NCBI GenBank assembly: GCA_002238425.1
Contig: MPMJ01000032.1
Coordinates: 1-35,667 of the forward strand
Direction: 5' to 3'
Length of the DNA: 35,667 bases
Source of the DNA: SAR202 cluster bacterium bin16
Lineage (GTDB): Bacteria; Chloroflexota; Dehalococcoidia; Lucifugimonadales; Australimonadaceae
A program made the translations under genes and the position numbers. The notes beneath the pieces were generated by a model that saw only the letters and a list, made by a program, of their open reading frames with translations, did not search any database and was not told the origin of the DNA. How positions within the stretch are numbered: the first letter of the stretch is position 1; every line of letters begins with the position of its first letter. Positions 7,291 through 15,174 of the stretch are shown one piece after another.

Positions 7291-7938
7291 CTAGCTCTCC
7301 AGGACGACGCCCGGCACGTAGTGCGCGTCGTGGTGCCTCAGCCCCTCGTGGTGCGCATCGTGGTGCCTCAGCCCATCGTGGTGCGCATCGTGGTGCCTCA
7401 GCCCATCGTGGTGCGCGCCGTGAAGCCTCAGCCCGTCGTGGTGCGCATCGTGGTGCCTCAGCCCATCGTGGTGCTTCAGCCCATCGTGGTGCGCGTCGTG
7501 AAGCCTCAGCCCGTCGTGATGTGCGTCGTGGTGCCTCGGCTCGTTATGGGAGACCTTGCTGGGCATGAGGTAGTCAACGCGGGGGTCGGACTCGACCGCC
7601 GCGATCAGCGCATCCATCGCCGCGGGCAGCGTCGCGGGATCCTCGCTGGGGCACGGGAACTGCAGGATGTAGCCCGGGCGGGTCGGATGCACGTCGAGCG
7701 AGTGCACCACCCAACCGTCGTTCGTGCCGGCGATATCGTCGGCGTCGGCGCGGGCGCCGCCTTCCAGGAGCTGCAGGTGATATACGGATGCATCGTAGTT
7801 GCCGACGACGCAACCGGAGGGGCTATGGTGATGTGCCTGGGCGAGTGGGGGCGCGAGTGCGCCGTACAACGCCAAGGCCGCCAGGGCCGGAACGGCTGCC
7901 AGCATGATGAGCCGGGATGTCAGTCTTCGTGTATGCAT
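7291..7938 (-). CDS. Secreted I9-like protein with histidine-rich decapeptide repeat tail
   Basis: A 215-residue protein with signal peptide (MHTRRLTSRL, cut predicted after PPLAQA at 35), mature N-terminus HHHSPSGC, and a globular domain (about 40-130) homologous to the downstream gene product. It has two conserved Cys and ends AVESDPRVDYLMP, like an inhibitor-I9 propeptide. Residues 135-206 are a tail built on the unit HHDAHHDGLR, with 27 His in 72 residues, suggesting binding of Zn, Ni or Cu outside the cell. The paralogue lacks the tail, so the repeats were probably added by tandem expansion. The ATG at 7938 has AGGAG 7 nt upstream, the same geometry as its neighbour; the open frame extends 25 codons further without support. 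Function is unknown: a metal-binding protease inhibitor or chaperone-like propeptide is a guess. Confidence 0.75.
   Translation of the reverse strand: MHTRRLTSRLIMLAAVPALAALALYGALAPPLAQAHHHSPSGCVVGNYDASVYHLQLLEGGARADADDIAGTNDGWVVHSLDVHPTRPGYILQFPCPSEDPATLPAAMDALIAAVESDPRVDYLMPSKVSHNEPRHHDAHHDGLRLHDAHHDGLKHHDGLRHHDAHHDGLRLHGAHHDGLRHHDAHHDGLRHHDAHHEGLRHHDAHYVPGVVLES
7321..7536. repeat. In-frame 30-bp tandem repeats coding the His-rich tail
   Basis: About seven copies of a 30-bp unit (plus strand reads GTGCGCATCGTGGTGCCTCA and continues), with one copy shortened by 15 bp. All stay in frame and encode variants of HHDAHHDGLR. Copies differ by a few substitutions, such as CGT for CAT, giving L or G in place of H or D. 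Confidence 0.9.
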
Positions 7939-8126
7939 GGTCGTTCTCCTAGCAACATGGGCGGTTCTGCGGAGTGACTGACGATTGGCTGTATGACCCT
8001 GGGGCGGCACCACCTCCTTACGTGGGGAATGCGTGTCTATTAATTACTACGCTCGGAGCGCTGTTCCAGTTCTCACGGAAGGAGCGGATGGAAGGGCCCA
8101 ACCTTGCGGAGGCGCGCTTCATATGC

Positions 8127-8146
8127 AAGGATATAAGCGTATCCTT
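8127..8146. promoter_or_regulatory. Candidate operator: 20-bp palindrome upstream of fic
   Basis: AAGGATA at 8127-8133 and TATCCTT at 8140-8146 form perfect 7-bp inverted arms around TAAGCG, 17 nt before the Fic start codon. It sits in an unusually AT-rich patch, where the promoter should be. The geometry fits a dimeric repressor site, possibly autoregulatory. It could instead be an RNA hairpin near the ribosome-binding site. Confidence 0.4.
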
Positions 8147-8163
8147 ATGTATGAAGAAGGGTC

Positions 8164-9435
8164 ATGGCAGTCTATGAACAACGGCGCTGGGTGAGCGACC
8201 CGACAGGACTCACCCGTCGCGACCGCCGTCCATGCAACTATGACGTCTACCTGCCGGATACGCTTGCCGGACGGCGGTTCGTGCTCGACGGCAGCACCGC
8301 CGCGGACGTAGCAGACGCGGAGGCCGCGCTCGTGCGGCTCAACGCGTCCGCGGAAGCGCTCGCCGACACTGAGTCCCTCGCCCGCCTCCTGCTCCGCGCC
8401 GAGTCCGTCGCCTCGTCACGCATCGAGGGGCTCGATGTAGGCGGACGGCGGCTGCTGCGGGCCGACGCCGCGCGCCGTTTCGGCAAGGCGTCCCGCGACG
8501 TGACCGCAGATGAAGTCCTGGGCAACATCGACGCGATGGTCTGGGGCATCGAGTCCGTTGGGCCCGGCGGCGCGGTCACGCTGGGGGTCGTGCTGGAGGC
8601 GCACCGCCGCCTGCTTGCGGGAACACGGTTCGACGAGCACGCGGGCCGTATCCGTACGGAGCAGAACTGGATAGGCGGCAGCGGATACAACCCGTGTTCC
8701 GCCGCATTCGTACCGCCTCCGCCGGAGGAAGTGCATCGCCTCCTCGACGACCTCGTGCGCTTCTGCAACGACGACACGCTTCCCGCGCTGGCACAAGCCG
8801 CGGTCGCCCACGCGCAGTTCGAGACGATCCATCCGTTCGTGGACGGCAATGGGCGCACGGGGCGGGTGTTGCTTCATCTCGTGCTGCGGCGGCGCGGCCT
8901 CGCCCCCCGCGTGCTACCGCCGGTCTCGCTCGTCCTGGCCACGTGGGCACGCGACTACGTCGCCGGCCTCACCGCTACGCGCTACGCAGGCGCGCCGGAC
9001 TCTCCGCAGGCGCACGAGGGGACCAACCGCTGGGTGTCGCTCTTCGCCTCGGCGAGCCTCCGCGCGGTTCAGGACGCCGGGCGCTTCGAGGAGCACGTCC
9101 GCGCACTCCAGGCGTCCTGGCGCGAGCGCGCCGGCAATCCCCGGAGGGACTCGGCGGCGCAACTGCTCATCGCGGCGCTTCCGGCCGCGCCCGTGCTCTC
9201 GGTATCGACCGCGGCGGAGCTCACCGGGAGGTCGTTGCCGGCGGCGGGTCAGGCGGTCCAGCACCTCGTGGAAGCGGGCGTGCTCACACAGGTCAACGTG
9301 GGGCGGCGCAACCGCGCATTCGAGGCGACCGAACTGATCGATGCCCTCACGGCGCTGGAGCGGCAACTCGCGAGCCCCGCAGGCGATACGCGCGTCTCCC
9401 CGCCGGTCCGGCGTGTCCCCCGCAGGTCGCCGTAA
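8164..9435 (+). CDS. Fic-family AMPylase-type protein (class II) with winged-helix C-terminus
   Basis: A 423-residue protein with Fic_N, Fic and wHTH parts. The catalytic motif HPFVDGNGRTGR (223-234) is intact, with the catalytic His223 and the nucleotide-phosphate binding loop. SSRIEG at 84-89 matches the [S/T]xxxE[G/N] inhibitory helix found N-terminal to the Fic core in class II proteins. The enzyme is therefore expected to be self-inhibited and to need no separate antitoxin. Residues about 335-395 look like a winged helix, usually taken as DNA or partner binding. AAGAAGGG lies just before the ATG. Flanking genes run in other directions, so it is monocistronic. The target and nucleotide (usually ATP) are unknown. 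Confidence 0.9.
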   Translation: MAVYEQRRWVSDPTGLTRRDRRPCNYDVYLPDTLAGRRFVLDGSTAADVADAEAALVRLNASAEALADTESLARLLLRAESVASSRIEGLDVGGRRLLRADAARRFGKASRDVTADEVLGNIDAMVWGIESVGPGGAVTLGVVLEAHRRLLAGTRFDEHAGRIRTEQNWIGGSGYNPCSAAFVPPPPEEVHRLLDDLVRFCNDDTLPALAQAAVAHAQFETIHPFVDGNGRTGRVLLHLVLRRRGLAPRVLPPVSLVLATWARDYVAGLTATRYAGAPDSPQAHEGTNRWVSLFASASLRAVQDAGRFEEHVRALQASWRERAGNPRRDSAAQLLIAALPAAPVLSVSTAAELTGRSLPAAGQAVQHLVEAGVLTQVNVGRRNRAFEATELIDALTALERQLASPAGDTRVSPPVRRVPRRSP

Positions 9436-9597
9436 CCTTCCGTAAGGCAAAGCCATATGAAAGGTTGATGGCGTATCGTTGGCTATGCTCGCGGCGCGCT
9501 TCACGAGCAGGCGCTCGACATGACACGCGCCCCATCCAACCGCGCGTCCGGGTTCAGCTTCCGTTGGATAAACGGGAGGACATGGGCCCGCATAGAA

Positions 9598-9635
9598 CGA
9601 GGCACGGCTCTTTCGCAGCCGTGCCTCGTAGTTTC
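9598..9635. terminator. Bidirectional terminator between fic and guaB3
   Basis: A perfect 12-bp stem, CGAGGCACGGCT (9598-9609) with AGCCGTGCCTCG (9617-9628), closes a 7-nt loop between two convergent genes. It is followed on the plus strand by the moderately T-rich TAGTTTCT. Confidence 0.75.
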
Positions 9636-9641
9636 TACGCT

Positions 9642-9668
9642 GGATCCCCGCTCTCGACGGGAATGGCG
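9642..9668. repeat. Degenerate type-C repeat
   Basis: GGATCCCCGCTCTCGACGGG followed by AATGGCGG is a decayed copy of the type-C hairpin repeat. It abuts the end of guaB3 without altering the frame. The rest of the 9436-9597 gap shows nothing recognisable. Confidence 0.55.
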
Positions 9669-9672
9669 GTTG

Positions 9673-10824
9673 CTAGATCTGCCCGGAGCGCTGGAAGACC
9701 TTGCCCTCAGTGGCGATGGTGGGGGCGACGACGAGCTCGGCGCGCTCGTGGAACTCGGGGATGGTCTGCGCGCCGACCATGCTCATGCACATCTGGAGCG
9801 CGCCCACGAGGTTGTGGGTGCCGTCCATGCGGTGGCTGGGACCGAAGAGCACCTGCTCCAGGCTGGCGTGGGTGCCGACGTTGATGCGCGTGCCGCGCGG
9901 GAGCGCCGGGTGCGGGCTCGCCATGCCCCAGTTGAAGCCCTTGCCGGGCGCCTCGTGGGTCTGGGCGAACGGGGTGCCGATCATAACGCCGTCCGCGCCC
10001 GCCGCCATCGCCTTGCAGAGGTCGCCGCCGATGCGGATGCCGCCGTCCGTGATGACACTGACATACTTGCCGGTGCGGGAGTAGAACTCGTCGCGCGCCG
10101 CAGCGACTTCGAGCGTCGCCGATACCTGCGGCACGCCAACGCCGGTGACGTCGCGGGTCGTGCAGGCGGCGCCCGGCCCCACGCCGACGAGGATGCCGTC
10201 GATGCCCTGCTCCATCAGTTCGAGGGAGGCGCTGGCGGTGACCGTGTTGCCGACGACGACCGGGACTCCGATCTCGCGGACAAGGTCGTTCAGTCGCAGG
10301 CCGGTGAAGCTGCTGGAGATGTGTCGCGCGGTGGTGACGGTGGACTGGACGACGATGATGTCGGCGCCGGCCTCGACCGCGAGGGGGGCGAGGCGCTTGG
10401 TGCGCGCGGGGGTGATCGACACGGCGGCGACCGCTCCGGTGTCCTTGATCTCGCGGACGCGATGGCCGACGAGGTCCTCGCGGAACTCGGCGGTGTAGAC
10501 GCGCTGCATGACGTCGGTCGCTTCCTCCTTGGGGGCGGAGGAGATGGCGTTCAGGGCGTCGGAGGGGTCGTCGTAGCGGCAGTAGAGGCCTTCGAGGTTC
10601 ATGACGCCCAAACCGCCCGCTTTAGCCATCAACCCCGCAAAGGCGGGGTTGACGATGGCGTCCATGGCGGAGGCGATGATGGGAATCGAGAAGTTGTATG
10701 GGCCGATGGGAAGCTGGGTGACGGAGAGCTCGGGATTGGTCGTGACGTCGCCGGGTACGATGGCGACCTCTTCGAATCCATAGGTCCTTCGGAGTTCCTT
10801 AACACGGACTGCTGGTAGCACCAT
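9673..10824 (-). CDS. guaB3: GuaB3 family IMP dehydrogenase/GMP reductase-related protein
   Basis: A 383-residue TIM-barrel enzyme of the IMPDH/GMPR superfamily without the CBS domains of GuaB. Hallmarks are IIASAMDAIVNPAFAG near residue 50, the catalytic Cys loop GVGPGAACTTRDVTG (C221), and the phosphate-binding region TDGGIRIGGDLCKAMAAGADGV. Length and N-terminus (LRRTYGFEEVAIVPG) match the GuaB3 group known from actinobacteria, cyanobacteria and Chloroflexota. Members have been proposed to reduce GMP to IMP in purine salvage. ATG 10824 is chosen (AAGGGGG 8 nt upstream); the 47-codon extension of the open frame runs through the promoter. It is monocistronic. Confidence 0.88.
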   Translation of the reverse strand: MVLPAVRVKELRRTYGFEEVAIVPGDVTTNPELSVTQLPIGPYNFSIPIIASAMDAIVNPAFAGLMAKAGGLGVMNLEGLYCRYDDPSDALNAISSAPKEEATDVMQRVYTAEFREDLVGHRVREIKDTGAVAAVSITPARTKRLAPLAVEAGADIIVVQSTVTTARHISSSFTGLRLNDLVREIGVPVVVGNTVTASASLELMEQGIDGILVGVGPGAACTTRDVTGVGVPQVSATLEVAAARDEFYSRTGKYVSVITDGGIRIGGDLCKAMAAGADGVMIGTPFAQTHEAPGKGFNWGMASPHPALPRGTRINVGTHASLEQVLFGPSHRMDGTHNLVGALQMCMSMVGAQTIPEFHERAELVVAPTIATEGKVFQRSGQI

Positions 10825-10860
10825 CGCACGAGCCCCCTTCGTGTTGTGGTTATTAGAGCC

Positions 10861-10890
10861 AATGTAACAAACCGGCAGGGCGGTAGTCAA
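10861..10890 (-). promoter_or_regulatory. Sigma70-type promoter of guaB3
   Basis: Read on the minus strand, TTGACT (10890-10885) and TACATT (10866-10861) are separated by 18 nt. This gives a leader of about 30 nt before the guaB3 ATG. Confidence 0.55.
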
Positions 10891-10970
10891 ACATTTGAGA
10901 TAGATTTCACAATCAATTCCGGGGACATCTGGGGGCGCCTCGCACGCGCCTCCACACCCTGCCACCCCAG

Positions 10971-11047
10971 CAGTACCCTCACCCCAGCCCTCTCACCATG
11001 AGCGGGACGCGAGTTACGCAAGGGTTTCCTTGCAGAGAGAGGGGATC
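10971..11047. repeat. Type-A-like repeat between guaB3 and TRAP operon
   Basis: CAGTACCCTCACCCCAGCCC and the following GAGAGAGGGG share the start (CAGTACCCTCACC) and end of the type-A elements near 4521 and 34172, with a different middle. No gene is visible in this gap. Confidence 0.55.
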
Positions 11048-11062
11048 AGGCAGCGTGGAGCG

Positions 11063-12373
11063 CTAGTTGAGGACGCGGTTGGGGAGCCAGAGGACGATCT
11101 GGGGGAAGAGGATGAGGATGCCCATGGCCGCGGCGTCCATGATGATGAAGGGTATCTGGGCGCGGAAGATGGTTCCTATCGAGATGTGCGGCAGGACTCC
11201 CTTGACGACGAACAGGGTGAGGCCGAAGGGCGGCGATTCGTTGCCGATGACGATGTTGATGAGGAAGAGGATGTAGAACCAGATGGGGTCCCAGCCGAAC
11301 GCGGGTATCAGCGGGGCGACGATGGGGATGGTGATGAGCATGATGGCGACGGGGTCGACGAATAGCCCCAGGAGGATGACGGCAAGCTGGATCAACAGCA
11401 GGAGGACGATGGGGCTGACGTCGAGCCCGGTGACGAACTCGAGCAGGCCCTGCGTCGCGCCGGTCATGGCCAGCACCTGCCCGAAGCCCTTCGCGCCCGC
11501 CACGATGAGCAGGATCATGGTGGCGATGCGCACGACGCCCATGACCGAGTTCGCAAGCACCTTGAGGTTCAGTCGACGGTAGAGCGCGGTCACGACGATC
11601 GCGGCCAGGGCTCCGGTCGCCGCGGCCTCGCTCGGTGTCGCGATGCCGAGGATGATGAACCCCATGACGCTGAAGATGACAACGCCGAGCGGCAGGAGCT
11701 TGGCCGCCAGGACGATCTTCTCCATCCACGTGACCGACTCATACGGGTAGCTCGGCGTGAGCGAGGGGTTGAGGTAGGCCCGTACGCCGATGTACACGGC
11801 ATAGATGCCGGCAATCATCAGTCCCGGGATGAGGCCCGCGATCAGCAGGCGTCCCGCCGAGACGCTCGCAAGGCTGGCCAGCAGCACCGCTAGCGCGCTC
11901 GGCGGGATGATGGCCGCGAGCAGGCCGGACGACGTGATGACACCGATGCTCAGCTTGGGGTCGTAGCCCCGGCGCTCCATGTCCGGGTAGAGCGTCGATG
12001 CGATGAGCGCGGTGTCGGCCATGCCCGCTCCGCTCAACGTGGCTAGCCCGGTCCCAGCGCCGAGCGACACGAAGAGCAGCCGGGCCCGCACCCTGCCGAT
12101 CCACTTGTCCGTCGCCTCCATCACCATGTCGATGACGCGGGAGTGGAACAGCACTTCTCCCATGAGGAAGAACATGGGGATGGCGATGAGTGTGAAGGTG
12201 GTGACGGAGTCGAAGACGCTCCCGATGATGAGCGTCAGGCCGACGGTGCCGCCGGTGAGGAGCACGAGGCCGACGATGTTCAGCCCGAGGAACGCGAACG
12301 CAACCGGTATGCCGGTCATGAAGGCGATGATGAGCGAGCCGAAGATGATGCCGAGGACGAGCCACCACTCCAT
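11063..12373 (-). CDS. dctM: TRAP transporter large permease (DctM)
   Basis: A 436-residue integral membrane protein with about 12 hydrophobic segments. It is the large subunit that carries Na+-coupled solute across the membrane in tripartite (TRAP) transporters. Diagnostic stretches are the N-terminal helix followed by GIPVAFAFLGL, SGAGMADTALIASTLYPDM, and IGVITSSGLLAAIIPPSALA, the conserved DctM core. The C-terminal half repeats the topology (NESPPFGLTLFV). Length is normal. It is last in the minus-strand operon dctP, hydrolase, dctQ, dctM, 41 nt after dctQ. No strong terminator is seen after it; a type-A-like repeat follows. Confidence 0.93.
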   Translation of the reverse strand: MEWWLVLGIIFGSLIIAFMTGIPVAFAFLGLNIVGLVLLTGGTVGLTLIIGSVFDSVTTFTLIAIPMFFLMGEVLFHSRVIDMVMEATDKWIGRVRARLLFVSLGAGTGLATLSGAGMADTALIASTLYPDMERRGYDPKLSIGVITSSGLLAAIIPPSALAVLLASLASVSAGRLLIAGLIPGLMIAGIYAVYIGVRAYLNPSLTPSYPYESVTWMEKIVLAAKLLPLGVVIFSVMGFIILGIATPSEAAATGALAAIVVTALYRRLNLKVLANSVMGVVRIATMILLIVAGAKGFGQVLAMTGATQGLLEFVTGLDVSPIVLLLLIQLAVILLGLFVDPVAIMLITIPIVAPLIPAFGWDPIWFYILFLINIVIGNESPPFGLTLFVVKGVLPHISIGTIFRAQIPFIIMDAAAMGILILFPQIVLWLPNRVLN

Positions 12374-12414
12374 GGCTCAATCCTCCCTTCCGCCCGCGAA
12401 ACAGCGCATCGCGT

Positions 12415-12978
12415 TCACAGCGACGACGCTCCCTCGCGTGCAGCCTCGGTCTGTCCTGCCGACTCACGGGTTGCCCGCGCGAAACCAACGGCCTGCCGGG
12501 TGAACTCGATGGCGAGGAGCAGGAAGCCGAACGGGATGACCCACCAGAGAGCCGCCTGGGGGACTTCGATGGCGGCGCCCCGGTAGAAGTTGCCGAACCG
12601 GATGGAGTCGAGCGTGGAGTCCGTCGTAACCCATGCCAGCACGAGGCTGACGATCGCTCCGAGGACCGAGGAGAAGAGGTTGAGCAACCGCGCGCGGTTG
12701 GGGTTGAGTCGTTCCACGAGCAGCAGCATCCGCGCGTGTCCGTTCTCGTGCAGGATGTGCGCGGACGCCAGGAAGGTGACGAACAGGAGGATGTACTCGC
12801 CGCCCTCAACTATCCAGGTGAGCGAGTCGTCGAAGAGCCAGCGCATGACGACGTTCACGCCGATGGAGAGCGCCAGCGCCATGACGAGCACGTCAGCGGC
12901 GTAGAAGCCGTAGCGCACAAGGCCGTCGTAGAGGGCGGTGATGCGGGCCAGATACCTGCTGAGCCGGTCTTGGGTCAT
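12415..12978 (-). CDS. dctQ: TRAP transporter small permease (DctQ)
   Basis: A 187-residue membrane protein with four hydrophobic helices, the small TRAP subunit that joins DctM in the inner membrane. The segment VNVVMRWLFDDSLTWIVEGGEYILLFVTFL is the typical DctQ family signature (N..R..F..S..W..E). It lies 15 nt after the hydrolase gene and 41 nt before dctM on the minus strand, so co-transcription is very likely. Confidence 0.9.
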   Translation of the reverse strand: MTQDRLSRYLARITALYDGLVRYGFYAADVLVMALALSIGVNVVMRWLFDDSLTWIVEGGEYILLFVTFLASAHILHENGHARMLLLVERLNPNRARLLNLFSSVLGAIVSLVLAWVTTDSTLDSIRFGNFYRGAAIEVPQAALWWVIPFGFLLLAIEFTRQAVGFARATRESAGQTEAAREGASSL

Positions 12979-12993
12979 ACGCGGTCTCCGGCC

Positions 12994-13896
12994 CTAGAGC
13001 GGGTCGAGGCAGAAGCTCTTGACGATGCGGTTGAACGCGGCGGGCTGCTCCCGGTAGGAGTAGTGCCCCGCGCCGTTCAGCACGTGCATCTCAGCGCGAG
13101 GCGTCGTTGCCGCGATGCGTTCGAAGAGCCGCTGCCCCAGCGGCAGAGGCGCCGAGAGGTCGTTGATGCCCCAGATCACGAGCGTCGGGACGGGTATGCC
13201 CTCGTCGTCGATCCTGCGCACGGTGTCGCTTCGCACGCGGTTGATGCTCGGAAGCCACTGCCCGTGGCGGATCTCTGCCATCGTGGCCTGGGCTTCCTGG
13301 AACTTCGGCAGTTGCGCGATCTCCAGCATCCGGTCCACGTAATCGTCGGTGACCTGCTCACGCGAGAAGGCCTGGCCGTCCATCTCCAACCGGACCGATT
13401 CCCGGCTGGGCGGGCCCTGCGGCACCCCGAGGAACAGGTTCTCGTACCAGCGGAGCGACGGGAACATGGGGTTCTCCGGGGAGAGCGTCGCGCTGTCCAC
13501 GATGATGAGGTTCTTCACCAACTCCGGGTGGTCGAGCGTGAGCCGGGTGACGAGCAGCGCGCCGCGGGACTGTCCGGCGATGTTCACGTCCTTGACTCCC
13601 AGTGTCTCGATGAGCCGGTGCGTGTGCTGCAGCTGGTATTCGAAGGTGTAGTCCTCCAGGCGCGGCGGGTTGCCGGTGTGGCCCTGGCCGAGCTTGTCGA
13701 TGCAGAAGACGTGGAACCGCTCGGCGAGGCCGGGAAGGTTCAGGCTCCACCTGTCGAGGCCGTCCAGCGTCCCAATCTCGCCGCCGCTGAACAAGAGCAG
13801 CGGCTCGCCAGCCCCGTCCTCGTAGTAGCGCACGCTCACTCCGTCCACGTCGACGAAGTGGAGTTTGCTGCGGTCGAGCGAATCGGCGATAGGCAT
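12994..13896 (-). CDS. Alpha/beta hydrolase (meta-cleavage hydrolase/esterase-like) inside TRAP operon
   Basis: A 300-residue alpha/beta hydrolase without signal peptide. The nucleophile elbow GQSRG gives Ser110, WGINDL gives the acid Asp246, and NGAGHYS gives His278. Oxyanion-region residues FSGGE are near 36-40. The overall pattern, including LIIVDSATLSP after strand 6, is closest to carbon-carbon bond hydrolases of the MhpC/BphD type and related esterases. It sits between dctP (69 nt away, across a hairpin) and dctQ (15 nt). This placement suggests that the imported solute, or an intermediate from it, is its substrate, for example an ester, lactone or ring-cleavage product. Exact chemistry is not predictable. 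Confidence 0.87.
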   Translation of the reverse strand: MPIADSLDRSKLHFVDVDGVSVRYYEDGAGEPLLLFSGGEIGTLDGLDRWSLNLPGLAERFHVFCIDKLGQGHTGNPPRLEDYTFEYQLQHTHRLIETLGVKDVNIAGQSRGALLVTRLTLDHPELVKNLIIVDSATLSPENPMFPSLRWYENLFLGVPQGPPSRESVRLEMDGQAFSREQVTDDYVDRMLEIAQLPKFQEAQATMAEIRHGQWLPSINRVRSDTVRRIDDEGIPVPTLVIWGINDLSAPLPLGQRLFERIAATTPRAEMHVLNGAGHYSYREQPAAFNRIVKSFCLDPL

Positions 13897-13922
13897 GGTC
13901 TGTCTCCGGCGGCAGCAGGGCC

Positions 13923-13951
13923 GGGAGCGCTCCGGCAGCCGGAGCGCTCCC
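13923..13951. other. Intercistronic hairpin between dctP and the hydrolase gene
   Basis: GGGAGCGCTCCGG (13923-13935) and CCGGAGCGCTCCC (13939-13951) form a perfect 13-bp stem with a CAG loop, directly after the dctP stop. No U-tract follows in the operon direction. It more likely acts as a 3'-end stabiliser or partial attenuator, raising binding-protein mRNA over the downstream genes, than as a full terminator. Confidence 0.6.
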
Positions 13952-13965
13952 CTGCCCCGGTATTC

Positions 13966-15024
13966 CTAGTTGGCCCTCTCCGCAACGCAGGCGGCCATAT
14001 CCAGCAGTTCCGGCCCCCTTGTAGCGTCTGCCTCGAGGATGCGGTCGCGGGACGTCTCGAACCAGATCTGCTGCCACCGCGCGCCCTCGGAGTCCGTAAG
14101 CTGGATGACCTCCATGCCGATCTCTTCGAGCTGCGCGACCACTTCTTCAGCGGTCTCGAGGCTGAAGTCGCGGTACGCGTCCGAGAAGCCGCCCCAGAGC
14201 TCCCGGAAGGTCGACTGCACGTCAGCCGGGAGAGCGTCGAAGGCGGCCTGGTTGAAGATGACGCCGGGCACGTTCTCGCCGAAGAACGGGCGCACGACGT
14301 ACTGGCTGACCTCGTGCCAGCTGAACGTGAGCGCGCTCTGCGCTCCGCCGCCAAGCACGGCGCCTTCAATCACGCCGCGGTCGAACGCGGTGTAGACGTC
14401 GGTGATGGGCATCGCAACGGGGATGCCTTCCAGTTCCTCCACGAACGGCTGCACGCTCGGGTACACCCGGAGGTTCAGGCCGGTGAGGTTCGCGTTGTCG
14501 GGCGGGATGGCCTCTTTCAGGACGACGCCGTTCCCCACGCCGTTCGGCGTCGGGAAGAAGTAGACGCCGGCGCCGGCGACATAGTTCTGGTTGATCGCAT
14601 CAACGAGGCCGCATGCTTCGCGGTCCGCGAACGGCGCATTGACGAGGTCGTTCGTGCCCGCAAGCGAGTTGAATTCAGAGTGGTAGAACGGGTGCGTGTA
14701 GACGAGGTCGTAGATGCCCTCGCGGACGGGCGTGAACTGCTCGAACGCGGGGACGGCGCTGATGTCGGCGACCCAGTCGATCACGATCCGCCCGTCGGAC
14801 TCCCTTTCCATGTAGGGCTGCAGGATACCCATGAATTCCGAGGCGCTCGCGTCGGTGCGCCCCCACGAGGTGAGCATCCGCAGCGTGACAGGCTCGGGTT
14901 CGGGCGTGGGCGTCGGCGTCGCCGCGGGCGCAGGAGTGGGCGTCGGTTCGTCTTCTCCGCAACCGACGATACCCAGCGCCATCACGACGAGCAATGGCAA
15001 GATGAACCAACGTAGCTGACTCAT
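13966..15024 (-). CDS. dctP: TRAP transporter solute-binding lipoprotein (DctP)
   Basis: A 352-residue extracytoplasmic binding protein. Its signal peptide ends in the lipobox LGIVGC (Cys22), and a Thr/Pro-rich linker (about residues 28-46) tethers it to the membrane. The body begins VTLRMLTSWG, typical of DctP proteins of the TRAP family. It contains the conserved NLTGLNLRVYPS stretch (the usual Arg that contacts a carboxylate ligand) near residue 185, and later DVYTAFDRGVIEGA. GGGAGGG lies 3 nt before the ATG, and an extended -10 (TGGTAGTAT on the minus strand) lies about 50 nt upstream. It is the first gene of the operon. The ligand is probably an organic acid. Confidence 0.92.
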   Translation of the reverse strand: MSQLRWFILPLLVVMALGIVGCGEDEPTPTPAPAATPTPTPEPEPVTLRMLTSWGRTDASASEFMGILQPYMERESDGRIVIDWVADISAVPAFEQFTPVREGIYDLVYTHPFYHSEFNSLAGTNDLVNAPFADREACGLVDAINQNYVAGAGVYFFPTPNGVGNGVVLKEAIPPDNANLTGLNLRVYPSVQPFVEELEGIPVAMPITDVYTAFDRGVIEGAVLGGGAQSALTFSWHEVSQYVVRPFFGENVPGVIFNQAAFDALPADVQSTFRELWGGFSDAYRDFSLETAEEVVAQLEEIGMEVIQLTDSEGARWQQIWFETSRDRILEADATRGPELLDMAACVAERAN

Positions 15025-15073
15025 GGTCCCTCCCTGTACGAGCCTGTCAAATCAAGAGACGTCGATGGACGGG

Positions 15074-15082
15074 ATACTACCA
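15074..15082 (-). promoter_or_regulatory. Candidate extended -10 promoter of the TRAP operon
   Basis: On the minus strand TGG-TAGTAT forms an extended -10 about 50 nt before the dctP ATG. No -35 with good spacing is visible. Confidence 0.35.
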
Positions 15083-15132
15083 CAGCGGCGGCTCATATCG
15101 CTCAAATCTCCCTCAATTTCTGGCCATATGCG

Positions 15133-15143
15133 TCGATTATCGA
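15133..15143. promoter_or_regulatory. Short palindrome upstream of the TRAP operon
   Basis: TCGAT-T-ATCGA, an 11-bp palindrome in a locally AT-rich patch about 110 nt upstream of dctP. It is upstream of the candidate promoter, so an activator or upstream operator role is possible. The site is short and could be chance. Confidence 0.25.
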
Positions 15144-15174
15144 AACACGAAACGCCGCACCTGCCCGGCAGGCA

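Noticed and set aside
10825-10965. N-terminal extension of guaB3
   Set aside because: It runs through a good promoter and has no family similarity; ATG 10824 has a ribosome-binding site.
12736-15015. 759-codon plus-strand open frame opposite the TRAP operon
   Set aside because: Antisense shadow caused by high GC; the minus strand encodes DctP, hydrolase and DctQ with clear motifs.
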